From Propionibacteriaceae bacterium (GTDB lineage Bacteria; Actinomycetota; Actinomycetes; Propionibacteriales; Propionibacteriaceae), in assembly GCA_003153855.1 (NCBI GenBank), contig PMBM01000187.1, positions 12,958 through 25,615 on the forward strand: a DNA stretch of 12,658 nt, read 5' to 3'. The position numbers and the translations under genes are program-made. A model generated the notes under the pieces. It was given only the letters and a program-made list of their open reading frames with translations. It was not told the origin of the DNA and did no database searches. Below are positions 7,214-12,658 of the stretch, one piece after another; position 1 is the stretch's first letter; each line of letters opens with the position of its first letter.

Positions 7214-7858
7214 CTACGACGATTCCGTACCGAGCACCTGCGTGAGGATGTCGGCGAGCTCCTGTGGACGTTCCCGGACGACGTCGGCGCTCGCACCCTC
7301 GACCGTGAAGCCCTGTGCGCCCGCGATGCCCTTGACGAGCAGGTCCGCCGCGGCGACAGCCATCTTGTTGCCGGCCGCGGCCACGACCGTGGTCGGCGTC
7401 TCGATGCGACGCAGGTCGGTGGACAGGTCCAGCGCCATCATCGCCTCGAGCCCCTCGATCATCGTCTCCTTCGAGACGCCCGGGGCGAAGGACCTGGCCG
7501 GCGCCATCTTGAGCATCGCGCGCTGCACCCTCAGCGCGGTCCTCGGGGGCACGACCGGGGTGTCGACGAGGACGAGCCTGCCCACGCGCGCCGGCTCGTC
7601 GGCCGCGAAGCGCAGCGCAACCATGCCGCCGAGACCGGTGCCGCAGACGTCGACGACGTCGAGGTCGCGCAGCTCCATCATGTCGACGAGGTCGGCGACA
7701 GCGCCCGCGACGTCGAAGCCGCGTGAGTCGGTGGGCTTGAGGCCGCGCAGCCACGGCGCGTGGAGTGGCCGTTCAGGTCCGATCGCCGTCACGACGTCCT
7801 GCCACAGGGGCGGGTTCTGGCCTGCGCCGTGAAGGAGGAAGAGCGTACGAGTCGTCAC
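7214..7858 (-). CDS. Alpha/beta-hydrolase-fold protein lacking the catalytic triad
   Basis: This 214-aa protein has the alpha/beta-hydrolase fold: beta-strand plus HGAG oxyanion loop (TLFLLHGAGQNPPLW, 5-19), nucleophile-elbow region VCGTGLGGMVALRFAADEP (71-89), LVLVDTP strand (95-101), a short cap of about 50 residues, a TPTTVVAAAGNK strand (154-165) and an ERPQELADIL C-terminal helix (196-205). The usual G-x-S-x-G reads G-T-G-L-G, with Gly75 (codon GGT, 7636-7634) in place of Ser. The acid site after strand 7 reads GNKMA with no Asp. The usual GAGH His site reads GASA, and no His occurs after residue 33. It is therefore probably non-catalytic. The GTG at 7858 has AGGA seven bases upstream and is preferred to the in-frame GTG at 7876. 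It heads an operon with rhaM. Confidence 0.85.
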   Translation of the reverse strand: MTTRTLFLLHGAGQNPPLWQDVVTAIGPERPLHAPWLRGLKPTDSRGFDVAGAVADLVDMMELRDLDVVDVCGTGLGGMVALRFAADEPARVGRLVLVDTPVVPPRTALRVQRAMLKMAPARSFAPGVSKETMIEGLEAMMALDLSTDLRRIETPTTVVAAAGNKMAVAAADLLVKGIAGAQGFTVEGASADVVRERPQELADILTQVLGTESS

Positions 7859-7971
7859 GTTCCCATCCTGTCGCACCTGCGTGGTGGCCGCCGAATCCGC
7901 CCTGACCCTCCCGTGCTACGTTGCTTGAAAGCCGCATGAGCGGGTATCCGATCACGGGGACGTACCCATCG

Positions 7972-7979
7972 AGGAGGTG
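7972..7979 (+). promoter_or_regulatory. Strong ribosome-binding site for the GH13-fold gene
   Basis: AGGAGGTG, nearly the full anti-16S complement, ends eight bases before the ATG at 7988 and fixes that start. It is the strongest ribosome-binding site in the window, which implies efficient translation of the protein. The 129-bp divergent gap 7859-7987 must also hold promoters for both directions. TTGCTT (7921) with TATCCG (7945) is a weak candidate for the plus strand. Confidence 0.7.
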
Positions 7980-7987
7980 TCACAGCC

Positions 7988-9328
7988 ATGGCCTTGAGCG
8001 TCAGTACTCGCCGTCGTGACGCCATGCTGGACGACTCGTTCGTCGCGCCACCCCTCGCCGGACTGGTCATCTACCAGCTCAGGATCGACCCCGCGGCGGC
8101 ACCGGAGCTTCGCGCGGCGACGCTCGACAACGTCGCGGCCCTGGGCGTGACGGCGATCGAGCTGCTTCCCGCCCCCAACCTCGCGGACACTCCCGAGCAC
8201 TACGTACCGGCTCACGTCGCGGTGGAGCGCGCCTTCGGTGGCGCGAACGCCTTGCGGGAGCTCATCGCCGAGGCGCACCATCGCGGGCTGGCCGTGATCG
8301 TCAACATCGCGTACCAGAGCGCGGATCCGCTCGGAGACGTGGTGCTGGACATCACGCAGGACTCCGTACGGAGCGTCATCGTCAGAGAGGCGCTTCGCTG
8401 GCTGCGTGACACGCACGTGGACGGTGTCCGCCACGACATGGGCGCGTACACCGACCTGGTGGACGCGACGTCGGTGGCTCGTTCGGTCGGCTGGCAGCTC
8501 ATCCGTGAGATGAACGCCTCGATCCGCGAGGAGCACAGCAACATCGTCCTCATCGCCCTCGACGACCGCGGCGACGCGCGCGTCACCTCGATGGACGGGT
8601 CCGGGGCCCTCTTCCACACGCAGTGGGACATGCAGTTCGTCCACGCGATCCGGGAGTCTCTGGACGGTCGCCGCCCCATGGCCGACGTCCGCGACGCGAT
8701 CGGATCCAGCTTCGGCGACACCTATAGCCGCGTCATCTACGCACACTGCGCCGAGCTCATCGGTCGCGAGCCCGCCCCGACCATGGAGGCTCTGGACTGG
8801 GAGTCGGCCAAGCGCGTGACGCTCGGCGTGAGCATGGTCCTCACCTCGCCCGGCATCCCGCTGCTCTTCCAGGGCCAAGAGCTCGCCCACGGTGGCGAGG
8901 TGGGAGGCACGGCCGGCGGCGCCGGACTCTCGGACCTGGTGCGCGACCTCGTACGGCTCCGCCGGAACTGGTACGACACGTCGCGCGGCCTCCTGGGCCA
9001 TGGACTCGACGTCTTCCACTGCGAGGAGGAGAGCCGGGTCGTCGCGTGGCATCGCTGGGCCGACATCGGGCCCGGTGACGACGTGATCGTCGTGGCGAAC
9101 CTGTCGGGGAACTTCTATCCCGCGTACCCTCTCGGCTTCCCCGACGACGGGCTCTGGCGGCTGCGCTTCTCGAGCGACGACGCCCGGTACTGCTCGCTCT
9201 TCGGTGAGCATCCCTCGGCCGACGTCGAGGCGACGTTCAGGCCGGTCGATGCACAGCCCGCATCAGCAGAGGTCTCGATCGGACCGTACTCGCTGCTCGT
9301 CTTCTCGCAGGACCGCTGGCCGGTCTGA
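7988..9328 (+). CDS. GH13 alpha-amylase-fold protein with degraded active site
   Basis: This 446-aa protein follows the GH13 barrel (branching-enzyme/alpha-amylase type): a GLVIYQLRID start strand, LGVTAIELLPAPN (52-64), ELIAEAHHRGLAVIV (91-105), VDGVRHDMGAY (144-154), and TSPGIPLLFQGQE (286-298). A C-terminal beta-domain follows at about 350-446. The CBM48 N-domain of branching enzymes is absent. The nucleophile Asp150 and its partner Arg148 are kept. Region I, normally D-x-V-x-N-H, reads N106-I-A-Y-Q110-S111. The acid/base Glu of region III is Leu191 (LIALDD). The His-Asp of region IV appears as Ala255-Glu256 (YAHCAEL). Normal hydrolase or transferase chemistry is thus unlikely. The reading frame is intact and the ribosome-binding site is excellent, so it is not a decaying pseudogene. 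A binding or scaffold role is possible. Confidence 0.85.
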   Translation: MALSVSTRRRDAMLDDSFVAPPLAGLVIYQLRIDPAAAPELRAATLDNVAALGVTAIELLPAPNLADTPEHYVPAHVAVERAFGGANALRELIAEAHHRGLAVIVNIAYQSADPLGDVVLDITQDSVRSVIVREALRWLRDTHVDGVRHDMGAYTDLVDATSVARSVGWQLIREMNASIREEHSNIVLIALDDRGDARVTSMDGSGALFHTQWDMQFVHAIRESLDGRRPMADVRDAIGSSFGDTYSRVIYAHCAELIGREPAPTMEALDWESAKRVTLGVSMVLTSPGIPLLFQGQELAHGGEVGGTAGGAGLSDLVRDLVRLRRNWYDTSRGLLGHGLDVFHCEEESRVVAWHRWADIGPGDDVIVVANLSGNFYPAYPLGFPDDGLWRLRFSSDDARYCSLFGEHPSADVEATFRPVDAQPASAEVSIGPYSLLVFSQDRWPV

Positions 9329-9330
9329 GA

Positions 9331-9340
9331 CGAGATCTCG
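9331..9340. other. 10-bp perfect palindrome between convergent stops
   Basis: CGAGATCTCG is the only structure in the 20-bp gap between the GH13-fold stop and the converging hypothetical gene's stop. It is too short to be a convincing terminator on its own and is recorded only because nothing else occupies the gap. Confidence 0.25.
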
Positions 9341-9348
9341 ATGCGAGC

Positions 9349-9816
9349 TCAGCCGTTGGCGAGGTTCGCGCCGACCTCGTTGACGAAGGCGTCGATCGAC
9401 GGGTCCTGCCGTGTGCCGTAGTTGACGTGCCTGTCGCTGCGGTCCCAGCCGCACAGGTAGACGGTCGGCGCACCGGTGGTGATGTCGAGGCCGTGCTCCC
9501 ACGTGAAGTACGAGGTGTCGGCGGGGGTCGCGCCACGCACCACCATCACGGCATGGGCCTCAGCCGGCTCGACGGGTGCGGGGAGCGTGACGAGGACACC
9601 TGCGTAGTCGGGGCGCTGGACGACGTACGTCGCCAGTCCGACAGGGTCGATGCGGTCGCTCTCGGCGACGGATGCGTTGGCGTCGTCCCACATGGTCGCA
9701 AACTTCGGGCCGAGATCGACGGCGATCGCCTCACCGACGAGGTCGACGCTGTCATCGAGTGCCAGGTCGCGCAGAATGCGGTGAGCGAAGGCGTAGTGCA
9801 CAGTGCGGGGTGCCAT
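9349..9816 (-). CDS. Hypothetical protein, 155 aa
   Basis: I do not recognise this protein. It is acidic and soluble-looking, has no signal peptide or membrane helix, and carries a single Cys in VYLCGWDRSD. It seems alpha/beta mixed: a helical N-terminus (HRILRDLALDDSVDLVGEAI), strand-like stretches (YAGVLVTLPAP, AHAVMVVRG, TVYLCGW), and a C-terminal helix (SIDAFVNEVGANL). The ATG at 9816 has no good ribosome-binding site. It lies 64 bp downstream of the DUF1801 gene on the same strand and may be the last gene of the fadD operon or have its own promoter. Its 3' end is 20 bp from the converging GH13-fold gene. Codon use fits the neighbours, which supports it being real. Confidence 0.75.
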   Translation of the reverse strand: MAPRTVHYAFAHRILRDLALDDSVDLVGEAIAVDLGPKFATMWDDANASVAESDRIDPVGLATYVVQRPDYAGVLVTLPAPVEPAEAHAVMVVRGATPADTSYFTWEHGLDITTGAPTVYLCGWDRSDRHVNYGTRQDPSIDAFVNEVGANLANG

Positions 9817-9880
9817 GGGTCACACATTGCCACATCGAAGGCACCGTTGAGGTGATGCCGCACCGCTTCTGGGCCGTGTC

Positions 9881-10285
9881 TTAGTCGGCGTGCGTCACGA
9901 CCCGGGGACGTGGTTTGGGCTTCTTGGCGTTCGTCTCGAGGATCTCGGCGCAGCGAGCCTGCACGAGCTGGCTGATCGCGACCTCGGAGATCGGGGCGCC
10001 GAGCGGCAGTCTGAACGTCCCCTTCGCGGCGGTCAGACCGTCGACCGGGCCGAGCGTCTCGAGCACCTTGCCCACGACCACCGCGCTGTACGGGTACACA
10101 CCGAAGTGGCCCTTCGCGCGCATCACCGAGAGCAGCGGACGACCCTCCCAGATGAGAGCGGGCATCCCGTACGAGACTCCCTGCTCCGCCTCGGGTGCGA
10201 GGGTGCGCGCTGTTGCGTACGCGTCCCCGATGATCCGCGCGTCCTCTGCATCGAGCCCCGCGAGGTAGTCGTCGATCTCAGCCAT
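9881..10285 (-). CDS. DUF1801 (YdhG-like) domain protein
   Basis: This 134-aa cytoplasmic protein belongs to the DUF1801/YdhG family, a small alpha/beta fold sometimes annotated as an iron chaperone or YdhG/YjbR-like. Family features are the N-terminal IDDYLAGL helix, EQGVSYGMPALIWEGRPL (about 38-55), the GHFGVYPYS strand (63-71), and TFRLPLGAPISEVAISQLVQ (93-112), ending in a basic Lys/Pro/Arg tail (KKPKPRPR). The length is normal. GGGAGG lies four bases before the ATG, in the 15-bp gap after the fadD-like stop, so it is co-transcribed with that gene. Its exact role is not established for the family. Confidence 0.88.
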   Translation of the reverse strand: MAEIDDYLAGLDAEDARIIGDAYATARTLAPEAEQGVSYGMPALIWEGRPLLSVMRAKGHFGVYPYSAVVVGKVLETLGPVDGLTAAKGTFRLPLGAPISEVAISQLVQARCAEILETNAKKPKPRPRVVTHAD

Positions 10286-10300
10286 GGTGCCTCCCGATAG

Positions 10301-12124
10301 TCAGTCGCCCTCGTACAGCGCGTCGATGTGCTCGGCCGCCCCGGCGATGAAGGCCCCGCGACGCAGCTTGAGGGTGGCCGTGATGATACTGCCGCCGGGA
10401 GTGAGATCGGCGATCAACGGAAGGATCTTCCGCACCTGCTCGGCCCTGGAGACTCCCGCGTTGGCCCGGTCGACATCCCTGGTCAGCGCGTTGAGCACCG
10501 CCTGATCGGAGACCACGACGCCTTCCGGTGTCGCGATGATGCGTGCGATCTGCTCCGCCAGGTTGGGGCGGCCGTGACGCCGAGCCCAGTCGACGACAGC
10601 GTCCTGGTCGAGCAGGAGCAGGACCGACAGGTACGGACGACCGTCGCCCACCATGATCGCCCGCATGACGAGGCGGGACCTCTCGACCTGCTGCTCCCAC
10701 CTCTCGGGCGCGACCTTCTTGCCCCACGTCGTGACCAGCGCCGTCCCGAGCAGGCCGTGGACGGTGAGCCGTCCCTTGTCGTCGAGCGATCCGAGGTCGC
10801 CGGTACGGAAGAAGCCGTCGACCCACGAGTCCGCCACCGGTTCGAGGTAGCCCTCGGTGACGCCGATCCCCGCGACGAGGACCTCGCCGTCGTCGCTGAT
10901 CCGTACGGAAGTACCCGGCATCGGTCGACCCACGGTGCCCGGCCGGATGTCGCCGGGCCGGTTGCCGGTCGCCGACGCGGTCGTCTCCGTGAGCCCGTAC
11001 CCCTCGAGCACCGGGATGCCCTGCCCCCAGAAGTACCTGGCCAGTGCAGGGTCGAGCGGCGCGGCGCCGCACAGCAGCCACCGCAACCGGCCACCCATGT
11101 GAGCGCGCAGTCGCCGGTAGAACAGCCGGTCGAACACGGCGTGCTGGATGCGGAGCCATGGAGTGGGCTGTACGAAGGGATCATCCTGGCGCGCCTCGAG
11201 CAGGCGCCCCCACTGGATCGCGACCCTCTCGGCACGCGCGAAGAACCCGGAAAGGCCGGCCTTGGCCGCGCGTTCCCGCTCCCCGTCCCGGATCTTCTGC
11301 AGCAGCCGCGGCACCACGACCAGCACCGTCGGACGCAGCTCCACGAACGTCGCGAGGACGTGCGCGGGGTCGCCCTCGTGGACGATCGTCACCCCCATCG
11401 ACAAGGAGATGAGCTGTAGCCCGCGCGCCAGGACGTGCGCGAGCGGCAGCGCGACGATGGTGAGCTCGCCCTCGCGCAGGACCTCCCGGTACTCGTGCCC
11501 GATGTTGAGCCCCTGACGTACGAGGTTGCCGTGGGAGATGCGTACGCCTTTGTGCTCGGCCGAGACGCCAGACGTGAACATGATGGTGGCGAGGTCGTCG
11601 AGGGTGGCGACCCGGCACCGCGCGTCGATCACGTCGTCCCCCACGGCCACTCCCCTCTCCGCGAGGCAAGCCAGGTCGTCGGCGGACGAGTCCATCGTCC
11701 AGATGGGCACGGTGATGCCTGCCGCCTTGAGTGCCACCACCTGCGCCGCGCCTGCGGCGACGACAAGGACGGGCTTCACCTGGTTGAAGGTCGCAGCGAC
11801 CTGGGCGGGGGCGGACGTCTCGTACACCGGGACGACGATGCCGCCTGCGTACCAGACGGCCATCTCGACGACAGCCCACTCGTACCGCGTGGGCGCCATG
11901 ATCGCGACGCAGTCGCCGACGCCGACACCCTCGGCGACGAGGCCGGCGGCGAGCCGGCGCACCTCGTGGGAGAACGAGCGGGTGGTGACGTACTCGAGCC
12001 CACGGTCCGTCCGACGCACGAACGCGATGTGGTCGGGAGCGGTGCGGAGACGGTGCTCGAGCAGATCAGTCGTGTTCAGCACCCTTCGTGGCTCAACAGC
12101 CAGCGGCGTCGTCGCAGTACTCAC
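10301..12124 (-). CDS. Long-chain acyl-CoA synthetase (FadD-type) homologue with altered motifs
   Basis: This 607-aa protein belongs to the ANL adenylating superfamily and is closest in layout to actinobacterial long-chain acyl-CoA ligases, which activate fatty acids with ATP and CoA. Kept motifs include GDCVAIMAPTRYEW, LPLAHVLARG, the CGAAPLDP strand, A5 EGYGLTETTA, A7 FFRTGDLG, GKKVAPE, and the C-terminal TLKLRR with Lys586 as the catalytic Lys candidate. Two core motifs differ. The P-loop, normally TSGTTGxPKG, is TSGVSAEHKG (184-193). The A8 GRxK motif is GLLG (457-460), with Leu458 where the ribose-binding Arg is expected. The in-frame ATG at 12163 has no ribosome-binding site, whereas GGAGGGAGA precedes the GTG at 12124, so I chose GTG. 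It leads an operon with the DUF1801 gene. Confidence 0.9.
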   Translation of the reverse strand: MSTATTPLAVEPRRVLNTTDLLEHRLRTAPDHIAFVRRTDRGLEYVTTRSFSHEVRRLAAGLVAEGVGVGDCVAIMAPTRYEWAVVEMAVWYAGGIVVPVYETSAPAQVAATFNQVKPVLVVAAGAAQVVALKAAGITVPIWTMDSSADDLACLAERGVAVGDDVIDARCRVATLDDLATIMFTSGVSAEHKGVRISHGNLVRQGLNIGHEYREVLREGELTIVALPLAHVLARGLQLISLSMGVTIVHEGDPAHVLATFVELRPTVLVVVPRLLQKIRDGERERAAKAGLSGFFARAERVAIQWGRLLEARQDDPFVQPTPWLRIQHAVFDRLFYRRLRAHMGGRLRWLLCGAAPLDPALARYFWGQGIPVLEGYGLTETTASATGNRPGDIRPGTVGRPMPGTSVRISDDGEVLVAGIGVTEGYLEPVADSWVDGFFRTGDLGSLDDKGRLTVHGLLGTALVTTWGKKVAPERWEQQVERSRLVMRAIMVGDGRPYLSVLLLLDQDAVVDWARRHGRPNLAEQIARIIATPEGVVVSDQAVLNALTRDVDRANAGVSRAEQVRKILPLIADLTPGGSIITATLKLRRGAFIAGAAEHIDALYEGD

Positions 12125-12334
12125 GAGCGATCTCCCTCCATCCCCAAGCGATGGTGAGGTCATGGTTGACGATGTCGCAGCGGGCGCGCGGTGGGCCGCT
12201 CCTGCGTGAGGCGCCGAACACGCGGCCGCCGTTGTGACCTTTGTCGTAGAAGCAGCGAAGGCGCTGTTCTCCGTAGTTGAGCCACTTTACGACGACCTCA
12301 AGCCCACGCAAAGAGGCTTCGTTCTCAGGGGCTC
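12125..12334. other. Intergenic region between iolB end and fadD-like start; lower-GC stretch
   Basis: This 210-bp gap must hold the fadD-like promoter and any iolB terminator. Positions 12231-12340 are about 55% GC by my count, against about 69% around them. A short hairpin is visible (12251-12257 with 12262-12268, loop AAGG; five Watson-Crick pairs in its core), but it has no T-run. Short frames are open across it on both strands, but none matches a protein I know or has a clear ribosome-binding site. I call no gene here. Confidence 0.5.
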
Positions 12335-12658
12335 TCAGGTCTCCGCGCGTGGGTCGACGGGCAGGTCGGGCCACAGGCCGCGTACCCACGCCTGGTCGGG
12401 GTGGTCGCTGATCAGCCACTGCCGATCGGCGGCGGGACCGGCCATGACGTTCAGGTAGTACATGTCGTGACCAGGCGCCGCGACGACCGGTCCGTGCCAG
12501 CCGTGCGGTACGAGGACGGCGTCGCCCGTACGCACCTCGACGAGCATGTCGATCGGTCGCTCAGGGTCCGTCGACGTCGTCTGGTGGTAGCCGAAGCCGG
12601 GCGTACCCGACGGCGAGTCGGCGATCTCGTAGTAGTAGATCTCCTCGAGCTCCCGCTC
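12335..12658 (-). CDS. iolB: 5-deoxy-glucuronate isomerase, C-terminal part (5' end beyond window)
   Basis: These are the last 107 residues of IolB, which converts 5-deoxy-D-glucuronate to 2-deoxy-5-keto-D-gluconate in myo-inositol breakdown. The frame is open to the window edge. It reads ELEEIYYYEIADSP, then GFGYHQTT, then VRTGDAVLVPHGWHGPVVAA, then PGHDMYYLNVMAGP, and ends with WLISDHPDQAWVRGLWPD. These are standard IolB bicupin residues, including the metal-binding Glu and His positions of the C-terminal cupin. The gene enters from the right edge, so other iol genes are likely just outside. Nothing looks broken. Confidence 0.92.
   Translation of the reverse strand, partial: ERELEEIYYYEIADSPSGTPGFGYHQTTSTDPERPIDMLVEVRTGDAVLVPHGWHGPVVAAPGHDMYYLNVMAGPAADRQWLISDHPDQAWVRGLWPDLPVDPRAET

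Noticed and set aside
10328..11419. A 363-residue open frame antisense to the fadD-like gene
   Set aside because: It is another high-GC shadow with no recognisable domain; the minus-strand acyl-CoA synthetase motifs are clear.
12125..12163. ATG at 12163 as the fadD-like start
   Set aside because: There is no ribosome-binding site before it, while the GTG at 12124 has GGAGGGAGA at suitable spacing. The 13 extra residues are not family-like.

Overview
The DNA is very GC-rich (roughly 69% by eye) and gene-dense, with GTG starts, four-base start/stop overlaps and actinobacterial protein types. These include a RhaM-type mutarotase, an IolB, a DUF1801 protein and an OmpR/histidine-kinase pair. The best guess is a high-GC actinobacterium of the Nocardioidaceae/Propionibacteriales kind; the genus is not certain. 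The word GTACG is strikingly common throughout (about 48 on the plus strand by hand count).

Layout: (1) 1-2041, plus strand: the C-terminal two-thirds of a GH3 beta-glucosidase-like enzyme, overlapping by four bases a PEBP/YbhB-like protein. (2) 2066-4032, minus strand: a response regulator and sensor histidine kinase operon with a GTGA overlap and an apparently leaderless promoter. Divergent from it at 4118-4846 is a membrane-anchored or secreted Ser/Thr/Pro-rich protein that also looks leaderless. (3) 4909-6705, plus strand: an ABC exporter half-transporter. (4) 6740-6837: a 98-bp near-perfect inverted repeat between convergent genes. (5) 6872-7858, minus strand: an alpha/beta-hydrolase-fold protein followed by an L-rhamnose mutarotase. 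Divergent from these at 7988-9328 is a GH13 alpha-amylase-fold protein. (6) 9349-12124, minus strand: a long-chain acyl-CoA synthetase homologue, a DUF1801 protein and a hypothetical protein. (7) 12335-12658, minus strand: the C-terminal end of IolB, running off the window.

The carbohydrate theme (GH3, RhaM, GH13 fold, IolB) suggests a sugar and inositol utilisation neighbourhood, broken up by signalling, export and lipid genes. No single pathway ties all the genes together.

The two most notable things are the following. First, the alpha/beta-hydrolase lacks all three triad residues at the expected positions, the neighbouring GH13 homologue has lost its acid/base Glu and other hallmark residues, and the FadD homologue has a rewritten P-loop and A8 motif. 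This is a run of probable pseudoenzymes or functionally shifted enzymes within about 5 kb. Second, the 98-bp palindrome has alternating GGGA(T/G)GT boxes and A/T triplets spaced about 20 bp apart, and looks like a dispersed palindromic repeat or a structured RNA/DNA site.
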